Below, in pieces: positions 40,499 to 48,436 of a DNA stretch of 64,000 bases. The notes under the pieces are model-generated. The model did not search any database. It was not told where the DNA came from and was given only the letters and a program-made list of their open reading frames with translations. Both the position numbers and the translations under genes were made by a program. How positions within the stretch are numbered: position 1 is the stretch's first letter; each line of letters starts with the position of its first letter. This stretch comes from Nitrospirota bacterium (GTDB taxonomy: Bacteria; Nitrospirota; Thermodesulfovibrionia; Thermodesulfovibrionales; JdFR-88): NCBI GenBank assembly GCA_014874185.1, contig JACWAF010000035.1, positions 1-64,000 of the forward strand, in the 5' to 3' direction.

Positions 40499-41095
40499 AT
40501 GTGGATGTCTTTATTGTGTGCCGGCGGGCAGGGCCGGGCGGAAGAGCGGATTGAAGGCCCGGCTATAAATCTACTGGTGTTTTCATCGAGGACGGCCCTG
40601 GTCGCCTCCGGAATAGCGCCCATCCTCGGCCAGAACTTCTCCGCCCGCATTGAGACATTCACGGCGGAGATGCCCTCCGGGGTGGAATCCAAAAAAACTT
40701 CTGATCCCGTAAGGTATTCGGCAGTCTCATTTCTGGAACATATGCGGGGGGTGCGGCAGGACGGGGTAATGCTGGCCCTCACGGATGCGCCCCTATATTA
40801 TCCGGGATTCAGCCGCGTATTCGGCCTTTCACAGCCCTCATACGGGGTCTCGGTGGTCTCGGTGGCATTCTTCGGCTCGCGTGAAGGGGACCTCTGCGAG
40901 CGGGCGGTAAAGACGGCCACACATGAACTGGGCCATCTCTACGGCCTGGCGCACTGTACGGACCCCTTTTGCGCGATGTTCTTCTCCTACGGGCTTTCCG
41001 ATACCGACCGGAAACTTGCCCGGTTTTGTCCCGGATGCGAAGAAAAGCTCTCAATAAACCTGGAAAGGAGGCATATGACATGGCTGGAGAGGTAA
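40499..41095 (+). CDS. Archaemetzincin-like (M54) metalloprotease
   Basis: THELGHLYGLAHCTDPFCAMFF...CPGC: HExxHxxGxxHC zinc motif plus Cys residues. Confidence 0.85.
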   Translation: MWMSLLCAGGQGRAEERIEGPAINLLVFSSRTALVASGIAPILGQNFSARIETFTAEMPSGVESKKTSDPVRYSAVSFLEHMRGVRQDGVMLALTDAPLYYPGFSRVFGLSQPSYGVSVVSVAFFGSREGDLCERAVKTATHELGHLYGLAHCTDPFCAMFFSYGLSDTDRKLARFCPGCEEKLSINLERRHMTWLER

Positions 41096-41262
41096 AAGCG
41101 GGACTGACGCTCCCGTGGATATGGGTGGCTTTCATAATAGCCTACTTGTCGGTGGGGTTCATGCTGCCCCCCTTTGATAAACCGTTAAAGCAGCTTGGCA
41201 AGACCAAGGTCCAGATGCAGGAGCAGGACAACAGCAAGGGCAACAATGACATCGTCTTCTAA
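41080..41262 (+). CDS. Small single-TM protein
   Basis: MAGEVKAGLTLPWIWVAFIIAYLSVGFMLPPFDKPLKQLGKTKVQMQEQDNSKGNNDIVF; AAAGGAGG RBS and overlapping operon position. Confidence 0.65.
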   Translation: MAGEVKAGLTLPWIWVAFIIAYLSVGFMLPPFDKPLKQLGKTKVQMQEQDNSKGNNDIVF

Positions 41263-41668
41263 AACAGTTCTTTTGCTGGCGGCGTTTTTATCCGTCCCGT
41301 TTGCCGCGGGGGCGGCCTGTCCGCCCGCAAGCGGCCGGTTCGAATGGTCTTCATCCGGTGCGCCCGCCAAAGTGGTAACCGGACGTAAAACCGAAATCGG
41401 CTTCGAGTTCCAGGCACCGGGGGAAGTGCGCGAGGCGTCTTTCCGCATTTCCGCGGGCGCGGAGCGGATGGGGATAAGACTTGTTCCCGTGAAGGCCGCC
41501 GTTTCAAATGGCAGGGTGAGCGGAAAGGTCCTCTTCCTGGTGCCCAGGGGGATGCCGCTTGGCAGACACGAACTCACGATAGAGGCCTTCGACCAGGACG
41601 GATGCCCGATAGGGACGGGCACGATGCCGTTCATACTTCTGCCTTCCGGCAGTGAATGCCTGTGCTGA
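41246..41668 (+). CDS. Secreted protein with C-terminal Cys (candidate sulfur/selenium carrier), paralogue 1
   Basis: Signal peptide; GMPLGRHELTIEAFDQDGCPIGTGTMPFILLPSGSECLC*; paralogous to the next ORF. Confidence 0.75.
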   Translation: MTSSSKTVLLLAAFLSVPFAAGAACPPASGRFEWSSSGAPAKVVTGRKTEIGFEFQAPGEVREASFRISAGAERMGIRLVPVKAAVSNGRVSGKVLFLVPRGMPLGRHELTIEAFDQDGCPIGTGTMPFILLPSGSECLC

Positions 41669-41694
41669 GCACAAAAAAGCATAAAGGAGGAATG

Positions 41695-42168
41695 ATGCGG
41701 AAAAGTTTTTTGTTAATCGCGCTGGTTGCTGGTTTTCTGGCCGCTGGGCTGATCGACTTCACCCTTCCGGGCGCAAAGAGCGGGGTCAGCGTCCCGGCCC
41801 TGGCCGATGAGGCGGGCGCGCAGTTTGCGTGGCATCCCAACAGGCCGGGAGTGACCAGGGCGCAGATAGCACTGGGGAGGGCCGCCACACTGAAATTCGA
41901 ATTCACCGTAAGGGGGCTTCCGGACGGGACGCCGGTTAAATTCGGCATCCCGAAGAAGTACGTGGAGATCGGCGTAGTGGTAGACCCGAAGGAAGTAGTT
42001 GTCAAACAGGGCGTGGCCCGTTCGATGGCGATCTTCGCCGTTCCGCCGGGCATGCCGCTTGGCAGGTTCGATATGCCCGTAGTGGCCGTGAACGCGAATA
42101 CCAACAAGGAGCTTGGCAGGGGGGCGATACCTTTCATGCTGCTTCCGGCCGGCGTGGGCGGGTGCTGA
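41695..42168 (+). CDS. Secreted protein with C-terminal GGC (candidate sulfur/selenium carrier), paralogue 2
   Basis: Signal peptide; GMPLGRFDMPVVAVNANTNKELGRGAIPFMLLPAGVGGC*. Confidence 0.78.
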   Translation: MRKSFLLIALVAGFLAAGLIDFTLPGAKSGVSVPALADEAGAQFAWHPNRPGVTRAQIALGRAATLKFEFTVRGLPDGTPVKFGIPKKYVEIGVVVDPKEVVVKQGVARSMAIFAVPPGMPLGRFDMPVVAVNANTNKELGRGAIPFMLLPAGVGGC

Positions 42169-42198
42169 AAAAACAAATCAGGAGCAGGGGGGAAAAAC

Positions 42199-43203
42199 AT
42201 GAGGAGAAAGGGTTTCTTGATTCTGGCTTTGGCGGCAATGGGACTGGTGTTTTCGTTATGCGTGGCGGCGTATGCGGGCGAGACAGGCATACTGATGTCC
42301 CCATCGGACGTGGCGCAGATCGCAGCCAGCCCGGACTGGGTGGTCCTGGATTGCAGGCCGAAGAAGAAGTACGACAAGGAGCACATCCAGGGGGCCATTA
42401 CGCTTGGAGACTCTTGCAGGACGGTGCTCAGGGACGGCACGCAGAGGGCCCTGCCCGCGCCGAAGATCGAGAAGATACTGGGCGCGGCGGGCATAAACAA
42501 TGACAAACACGTGGTTGTCTATTCGGACGGCGACCTGGTCCATGCCTCTGTTGGTTATTGGGTGATGGAGTACATGGGAGACAAACACGTGCATTTCCTG
42601 GACGGCGGGATAATCCAGTGGAAGGCCGAAGGCAGGCCGGTCAGTTCTCAGCAGACGAAGCTTGCGCCCGCAAGGTTCACCGCCCATGTGCAGAAGCGGC
42701 TCATCGCGACAACCCCCGAGGTGCTGAAGATCGCAAGGGGGCGGCTGCATGAGCAGGTCGTGGACAGCCGCACGGCCAAGGAGCACGACGGCTATGATGT
42801 CCGCGCCCTTAGGGGCGGCTATATACCCCATACCACAGTGAACATCTCGCACGAGCTTACCTTCGACAAGGCAACCGGCAAGCTGCTGCCCCTTTCGGTG
42901 CTTGGCTCTCAAAGGTTTTTCGGCCAGCTTGACAGGAACAAAAGGACGGTCACCTACTGCCAGACCGGTTCCCGCTCCACACTCCTCTACATAGAGCTGA
43001 AGCTCCTCGGGTTCAAGGACGTGGCCAACTACGACGACTCCTGGGTCGTATACGGCGACCACTTCAACCCGCCCTATCCCATTGCCAACGAGCAATGGAT
43101 GAACCTGGAGCCGATGCAGAAAGATATGCCGAAGATGGAGAAGGAGATCGAAAAGCTGAAGAAAGAGGTCGAAGAGCTTAAAAAGGCCAAAGAGGCCCAA
43201 TAA
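42199..43203 (+). CDS. Exported tandem-rhodanese sulfurtransferase with C-terminal coiled coil
   Basis: Signal peptide, two rhodanese domains, active loop TYCQTGSRS in domain 2; heptad-like Lys/Glu-rich tail. Confidence 0.92.
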   Translation: MRRKGFLILALAAMGLVFSLCVAAYAGETGILMSPSDVAQIAASPDWVVLDCRPKKKYDKEHIQGAITLGDSCRTVLRDGTQRALPAPKIEKILGAAGINNDKHVVVYSDGDLVHASVGYWVMEYMGDKHVHFLDGGIIQWKAEGRPVSSQQTKLAPARFTAHVQKRLIATTPEVLKIARGRLHEQVVDSRTAKEHDGYDVRALRGGYIPHTTVNISHELTFDKATGKLLPLSVLGSQRFFGQLDRNKRTVTYCQTGSRSTLLYIELKLLGFKDVANYDDSWVVYGDHFNPPYPIANEQWMNLEPMQKDMPKMEKEIEKLKKEVEELKKAKEAQ

Positions 43204-43214
43204 AGGACTGTGCA

Positions 43215-43517
43215 ATGAAACTTGGAATACTCGTAAACACGGACAGTCACCTGGCCCACGTAGTGGGGCTTGCGAATGCCGCAGTGCGCCAAGGGCACGG
43301 GGTCTTCATATTCGCAATGGACGAGGGGACAAAACTCCTGGAGCAGGAGGACTTCCGCAAGCTCTCCGGGTTGGACGGAGTCGAGGTCTCTTTCTGCGAC
43401 CACGGCGCCTGCCTCCTGGGTGTGAACAAGGAAGGGCTCCCTGAAAAAATAATCTGCGGAAGCCAGTACAACAACGCCGTGATGTGCCAGGACTCGGACA
43501 GGGTGATAGTCCTTTGA
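43215..43517 (+). CDS. DsrE/TusD-like protein
   Basis: MKLGILVNTDSHLAHVVGLANAAVRQGHGVFIFAMDEG... VSFCDHGACLLG; first of three small ORFs. Confidence 0.75.
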   Translation: MKLGILVNTDSHLAHVVGLANAAVRQGHGVFIFAMDEGTKLLEQEDFRKLSGLDGVEVSFCDHGACLLGVNKEGLPEKIICGSQYNNAVMCQDSDRVIVL

Positions 43518-43530
43518 AGGAGAGACTGCA

Positions 43531-43797
43531 ATGGCTGGGAAGATAGCGGTGCTTGCGGGGGGTAGACAGGCCGAGGCCCTGAGGATGGCCATAGGCCTTA
43601 CCCTGCTTGACGACACGGTGGACGTCTTCCTGACGGCCCCGCTTCAGGCCGGGGATGAAGTGGCCGCCCAGCTCGAGGGGGCGCGCGAGCTTGCCGTAGG
43701 GCTCTATTCCAATATGGCGGAGCAGGGGTTCGAGCCCATCGGGGTCAGGGAGATGGCTGAAAAAATCCTCGAATACGACCACATACTGCCCTATTAG
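43531..43797 (+). CDS. DsrF/TusC-like protein
   Basis: KIAVLAGGRQAEALRMAIGLTLLDDTVDVFLTAP; Rossmann-like DsrE-family pattern, middle of the trio. Confidence 0.65.
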   Translation: MAGKIAVLAGGRQAEALRMAIGLTLLDDTVDVFLTAPLQAGDEVAAQLEGARELAVGLYSNMAEQGFEPIGVREMAEKILEYDHILPY

Positions 43798-43809
43798 GGA
43801 GGGTTGCAA

Positions 43810-43980
43810 ATGAAGGTGCTGCACATAATGGGCTCCCGGCCGGAAGAGGTTGCCTTTCAAATTTTGGAGGCGCACGCCGGGATGAGGGATGTAAAGCTGA
43901 TAGACCTGAAAAACACCGGTCTCACGTATGACGAGATCGTGAAAGAGATCTTCTCCGCGGACAAGGTCATCTCATGGTAA
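43810..43980 (+). CDS. DsrH/TusB-like protein (56 aa)
   Basis: MKVLHIMGSRPEEVAFQILEAHAGMRDVKLIDLKNTGLTYDEIVKEIFSADKVISW*; not in the supplied ORF list (below 60 aa). Confidence 0.6.
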   Translation: MKVLHIMGSRPEEVAFQILEAHAGMRDVKLIDLKNTGLTYDEIVKEIFSADKVISW

Positions 43981-43993
43981 GGAAGGAGGAACA

Positions 43994-45397
43994 ATGGACG
44001 ACGAATTCGGATTGAAGGGCTGGTGGAAGGAATGGAACCAGAAATTCTTCAGGGAGAAATGGCCCCTGTGGCTTTCGGCCGTGGTGATGGCCCTCTCCGG
44101 GATAATGGCATACGGCGTGGCGGTCTGGAGCCTTTCGAGGACCGTCTCCGGCCATAACCCCTATGACCAGGCCAAGCCCCTGGGCACGTTTCTGGGGCTG
44201 AAGGAGCTGGGGGGGATGATAAACAGCCTTCTTGGCAGGATCGGGCTGCCCCATTATCCGTTCTCCGGATATATATGGCCCGACGGGGTGACGGTGAGTT
44301 TCTTCAGGCAGTACCCGAACCCGCTTCTGGAGCCCACGGCGGGCACGATGCTGGGGATACTCTTCGGCGGGCTGATAGCGGCCCTCCTGGCCAGGGAGTT
44401 CTCCCTGAAGGTGCCGCTGGACAAGACGGAGTACGCCCTTGCCGGCTCCGGCGGCGTAATGATGGGCGTCGGCGCGGTCTTCATGTTCGGCTGCCCGCTG
44501 GTGAGCACCACCAATATTGGCGCCATGGGCGTGCAGGCCATCCTGATGGTGATCGGCATGACTATTGGCTCATACTTCGGGGCGAAGGTAATCGTCTGGC
44601 TTGAAAAGCGACGGGTCGCGGCAAGCATGGCCTATGCCGACGGCATACATTACAAACCGCTCATGCTTTTTGAAAAAACAAAGACCATCTGGCCCAGGGT
44701 GCCCGAGTACGCGGACGGGGCCGAGCTGGCCGCCATACGCTACCAGCCGCAGGTTGCGGTGCTGCTCATAATCGGCGTGCTCCTGGCGGTTTCGAGGTTC
44801 GCCTCCATAGGCTTTCCGGCCCTCTCGCTCTCTTTCCTGGTGGCCTCGCTCACCGGCTTTGCCATGCAGAGGGGCGGCATCTGCTTCGCCCACGCCTACA
44901 GGGAGCCATTCCTCTCCGGGTTTGCGGACATGAGCCGTTCGATGGCGCTCCTTTATATCCTGCTGGTCATTGGCTTTTTGCCGATGAAGCTCCTGGGGGC
45001 GACCAACCCGGACCTGGCCTACGCGGAGATATTCGCCATAAGCCCGGCCGGGGTGGGCGTGCTTTTGGGGGCCGCGCTTTTTGGCATAGGGATGGCCCTT
45101 AACGGCGCGTGCGTGAGCGACAGCCTCTGGAGGACCGCCGAGGGGCAGGTAAAGATATGGGTGGGGCTCATCACGCTGATATGTGTTTCCTCCTGGCTCT
45201 TCCCGATGAGGGATGAGGCGTGGTTCAAGAACTACTTCGCCCCCTACGGCGCCAAGAATATAAGAGACGTGTACCTGCCGCAGATATTCCACAGCTATCC
45301 GCTGGCCGTGGCGTTCACGATAGGCGTGATACTCATCTGGGCCCTGATGATGACATGGTTCAGCGGACGGACATTTAAAAAATACATGGAAGGCTAG
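43994..45397 (+). CDS. YeeE/YedE-family (DUF395) sulfur/selenium-compound transporter 2
   Basis: MMGVGAVFMFGCPLVSTTNIGAMG, MQRGGICFAHAYREPFLSGF, GIGMALNGACVSDSLWRTAEGQ; multi-TM. Confidence 0.9.
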   Translation: MDDEFGLKGWWKEWNQKFFREKWPLWLSAVVMALSGIMAYGVAVWSLSRTVSGHNPYDQAKPLGTFLGLKELGGMINSLLGRIGLPHYPFSGYIWPDGVTVSFFRQYPNPLLEPTAGTMLGILFGGLIAALLAREFSLKVPLDKTEYALAGSGGVMMGVGAVFMFGCPLVSTTNIGAMGVQAILMVIGMTIGSYFGAKVIVWLEKRRVAASMAYADGIHYKPLMLFEKTKTIWPRVPEYADGAELAAIRYQPQVAVLLIIGVLLAVSRFASIGFPALSLSFLVASLTGFAMQRGGICFAHAYREPFLSGFADMSRSMALLYILLVIGFLPMKLLGATNPDLAYAEIFAISPAGVGVLLGAALFGIGMALNGACVSDSLWRTAEGQVKIWVGLITLICVSSWLFPMRDEAWFKNYFAPYGAKNIRDVYLPQIFHSYPLAVAFTIGVILIWALMMTWFSGRTFKKYMEG

Positions 45398-45410
45398 AAA
45401 GGAGGAGCAA

Positions 45411-45644
45411 ATGTCTACAGTCAAAGCCGACAAGGTCCTGGACGTGAAGGGCCTGGTCTGTCCGCGTCCGGTGGTAATGACCATGAACACCCTGAAGATC
45501 ATGGACAAGGGGCAGGTCCTGGAAGTGGTCGCGAACGACTCGAGCGTCAAGCACTCGATTCCCTCCCTCTGTCAGCGGGCGGGGTATCAGCTCATTGAGC
45601 AGGGCGAGCGCGAAGGCAGTTTCATTTTCCTGATAAGGAAATAG
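45411..45644 (+). CDS. TusA/SirA-like sulfurtransferase 2
   Basis: KVLDVKGLVCPRPVVMTMNTLKIMDKGQVLEVVANDSSVKHSIPSLCQRAGYQLIEQ (CPxP). Confidence 0.93.
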   Translation: MSTVKADKVLDVKGLVCPRPVVMTMNTLKIMDKGQVLEVVANDSSVKHSIPSLCQRAGYQLIEQGEREGSFIFLIRK

Positions 45645-45661
45645 CAAAAGGGGAGGCAGGC

Positions 45662-47008
45662 ATGTTTAAAAAGGGAGGCAGCAAGGCGCTACTCATATTA
45701 ACTCTGCTCCTATGCGCCCTGGCCCTGGTGGCATTCCAGGGCTGCGGCGGAGGAGGGAGTTTCCAGGCCCCGTCCACCACCAGTTCCGGGACGATAATAA
45801 CGGCGGACACGTTAAAGAGCTGGGTGGACCAGGGTTTCACTAACGGGACTTCGGGATATAACGGGAAGGTAGTCATTCTGGACGTGAATCCTTCGCCCGG
45901 CATGTACAACACGACCGGCCATATACCGGGCTCTTATTACTTCAACGCAAACGACATGTACGAGACCCGGTTCGAGGGCGTGATAAACGGCGTCAACATG
46001 GTGCCCGACGGGCCCACGATGGACTCTTTGGTTGACAGGTACGGAATCGACCAGAACACCACCATCGTCTTCACCAGCTCAACCGGTTCGTACCCGAGCC
46101 CTGGCATTTACCTTTCCGTATGCAGGCTTTATTTCACCTTCCGGTACTGGGGGTTCCCCAAGGAAAGGCTCAAGATCCTGAATGGGCTTGATGCGGCATA
46201 CGGCTTCAAATACGGGCTTACGAACGCGTCCACCCCGCCGCCGGTGCCATCCGCTTTCAGCGTGCGGAGCAACACATTCGCCCCCCAGGTGAGGGCGTCC
46301 CTGATGGAGATGATCAACGTTGCCGACGGCAAGGAGCCTAATACGGTCCCCATAGACGGGCGTGGCAAAGACGGCGACCCTGGCGTCGTGAACTCTTCCT
46401 ATTCCGGCGACCCGCTTCAGACCCCGGGGGTTTTTATCACAACCCCAACCCCCAAATCCTATGTCGCCTTCGAGGGGCATATCAGTGGGGCGAAGGCGGT
46501 CGTCTGGACGTCCCTCTTCAACGGGGTGGACGCCAACGGCGATGGGAAAATCGATTACCAGCAGTTCCTTCCACCCGACGAGATGGCGGCCAAGTTCACG
46601 GCCCTGGGGATGGACAGCACCAAACAAGCGCGAGTGTATTGACGAACCGGCGTTATCGCCTCGTCGCTGTATGCGGCGCTTGATGCTGAACTGAACTGGG
46701 ATGTTGCCCTTTATGACGGCTCCTGGAGCCAGTGGGGACAGCTGGCGGGCACCTCGAATGGCGGATTCCTGAACGACAGTTCGCCCTGGAGGACGGACAC
46801 ACCCTCCCGCACGCAGGACCTGAAATTCAACGCGGGCTTCGTGAACGGGGTAGGGACGGTAATCGAGAACCCCGCCTTGGGAGGCCCCGTGGTTCCTTTT
46901 GACACAGACCTTAACCGCATAGAGGAGCAGGACTCGACCTATATGGGTTCCGGCTCCGGCGGTGGCAGCTCCGGCGGAGGCGGCGGAGGAGGCAGGGTAG
47001 GATGCTAA
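45662..47008 (+). CDS. Selenocysteine-containing tandem-rhodanese lipoprotein (UGA at codon 327 read as Sec)
   Basis: Lipobox VAFQGC; two rhodanese-like domains. ORF stop TGA at 46640-46642 sits at the active-site Cys position (RVY-U-RTGVIASSLYAAL). Same frame continues 121 sense codons, VYURTGVIASSLYAALDAELNWDVALYDGSWSQWGQLAGTSNGGFLNDSSPW...GSGGGSSGGGGGGGRVGC, to TAA at 47006-47008. Confidence 0.87.
46640..46642 (+). other. Predicted UGA selenocysteine recoding site
   Basis: TGA exactly replaces Cys of the rhodanese C-R-T-G loop; the paralogous domain in 42199-43203 reads YCQTG. Confidence 0.87.
46655..46684 (+). promoter_or_regulatory. Candidate bacterial SECIS (bSECIS) hairpin
   Basis: ATC-GCCT-CGTCGC-[TGTAT]-GCGGCG-CTT-GAT: 6-bp stem (one G-U) plus outer 3-bp stem; the apical loop starts 25 nt after the UGA with G at loop position 2. 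Confidence 0.65.
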
Positions 47009-47043
47009 GGCCAACGATGAAAACGAATAAGGAGGTTTTTTCA

Positions 47044-48225
47044 ATGAGACGCCTGGTTTTCATATGCCTGGCATTTGCCGCGGCCCTGTTCGCCGTGAAC
47101 GCCCATGCGTTCGAGCCTATCACCTTCGGGCAGGAGGGCGCGTTCCTGAAGTTCGACTACCAGGGACAGCTCTATCTGCAATGGAGGGACACGGGCTCCG
47201 GTCCGGACGGGACAAAGGACACTTCGGACATATACTTCCGCCGCAACAGGCTCACCTTCTGGGCCCATGGGCCGGGCAATTACGGCGGCATAGTGCAGCT
47301 TGAGTACGTTGGGGCCAGGAACATAGACGACCTCACCGTGAGCGACCAGCCCGAGACCAGCTTCAGCGTGCTGGACGCCTACTTCATGTACGAGCCGGCA
47401 AACGAGTTCCGCATATATGCCGGCAAGCAGAAGATACAGTTTACCAGGGAGAACCTGGAGGACTGTTTCGTACCCCTGACACTGGACCGCTCGCTCTTCA
47501 TCTACACCCTGGACCACAGCCGCGACACGGGCGTGGTCTTCTGGGGCAACGTCCCCGACGTGAAGGGCCAGTACCGCTTCGAGATATCCAAGGGCAACGA
47601 CGGCGGCGCCAATACCCCCAAGAGCACGTTCATGTTCACCGGCAGGGCCGCTGTATCCCTCCTGACCCCGGAGTACGCCTATGGCTACAAGGGCACATAT
47701 CTGGGCAAGGAAAAAGTGCTCACCATCGGGGCGGGCGCGCAGTATCAGCCGGACGCCGTCTTCAGCGACATAACGGCCAAGACCGGCGCGAAGAACTACA
47801 AGGCCTGGACGGCCGATATCTTCTTCGAATACCCGTTTCCAAAGGCGGGCGCCGTTACGCTCTCAACCGCATATTTGCAGGAGGAATTCGGAGGGGCGTA
47901 CAAGGGCGCTAACCCGGACCCCGTTGCCGTCGGGATAGACGGGGAGAAGCACGGCTGGTACGCGAAGGCCGCGTATCTGCTGCCGGGCAAGGTGGGCCCC
48001 GGCCTGGTGCAGCCGTTCGTCAGATACGAGGACTGGAACTTCGCCGAGATAAACGGCGTCTATGCGCAGAAGATAAAATGGACGGGCGCGGGCGTGAATT
48101 ATCTCATTCACGGGGAGAGCCTGAGGGTTACGCTCCAGTATTCGAGGACCGATTTCCAGAAGGAACTGAACCCCGATTCCAGAAGCTTCAATACGCTGAC
48201 CGCGATGTTGCAGTACCGCTTCTAG
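47044..48225 (+). CDS. Outer-membrane porin (phosphate-selective porin O/P-like)
   Basis: Signal peptide, beta-rich sequence, FDYQGQLYLQWRD...FRRNRLTFWAHGPG, C-terminal aromatic MLQYRF*. Confidence 0.82.
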   Translation: MRRLVFICLAFAAALFAVNAHAFEPITFGQEGAFLKFDYQGQLYLQWRDTGSGPDGTKDTSDIYFRRNRLTFWAHGPGNYGGIVQLEYVGARNIDDLTVSDQPETSFSVLDAYFMYEPANEFRIYAGKQKIQFTRENLEDCFVPLTLDRSLFIYTLDHSRDTGVVFWGNVPDVKGQYRFEISKGNDGGANTPKSTFMFTGRAAVSLLTPEYAYGYKGTYLGKEKVLTIGAGAQYQPDAVFSDITAKTGAKNYKAWTADIFFEYPFPKAGAVTLSTAYLQEEFGGAYKGANPDPVAVGIDGEKHGWYAKAAYLLPGKVGPGLVQPFVRYEDWNFAEINGVYAQKIKWTGAGVNYLIHGESLRVTLQYSRTDFQKELNPDSRSFNTLTAMLQYRF

Positions 48226-48246
48226 CGATAGGAGCGGTCTCCCCGG

Positions 48247-48276
48247 GGGGGCCTTCGGGCCCCCTTTCTTCTTTTT
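48247..48276 (+). terminator. Rho-independent terminator after the porin
   Basis: GGGGGCC-TTCG-GGCCCCC followed by TTTCTTCTTTTT. Confidence 0.85.
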
Positions 48277-48436
48277 GTGTCAGAAGTCACAAAACCCCGT
48301 CAGGTCTTCATAATTCTTCCAAAAGGTTTCATCAGTTCTTCAAAACAAAGATTTATTTTATGCTATAAGGTAAGTTCCTCATGTATTTTGAACCGGGAAC
48401 GGGCTCCGGCCCTTCCCCAATTGAAAGGAATAGGCC

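Noticed and set aside
41246-42168. Calling the two C-terminal-Cys proteins SoxY/SoxZ
   Set aside because: No overall SoxY/SoxZ sequence similarity recognised and the GGCGG motif is incomplete; only the terminal Cys logic is shared.
36003-45397. Assigning the YeeE/YedE proteins definitively as thiosulfate (TsuA) or selenium transporters
   Set aside because: Substrate cannot be decided from sequence alone; Cys pattern and context are compatible with either.
44570-45550. 326-aa minus-strand ORF antisense to the YeeE/YedE and TusA genes
   Set aside because: Shadow ORF; both + strand genes carry family motifs.
46640-47008. Simple nonsense-mutation pseudogene interpretation of the rhodanese lipoprotein
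   Set aside because: The TGA falls exactly on the catalytic Cys, the downstream frame is intact for 121 codons, and a bSECIS-like hairpin follows. Not excluded without sel genes, so confidence is kept below 0.9.
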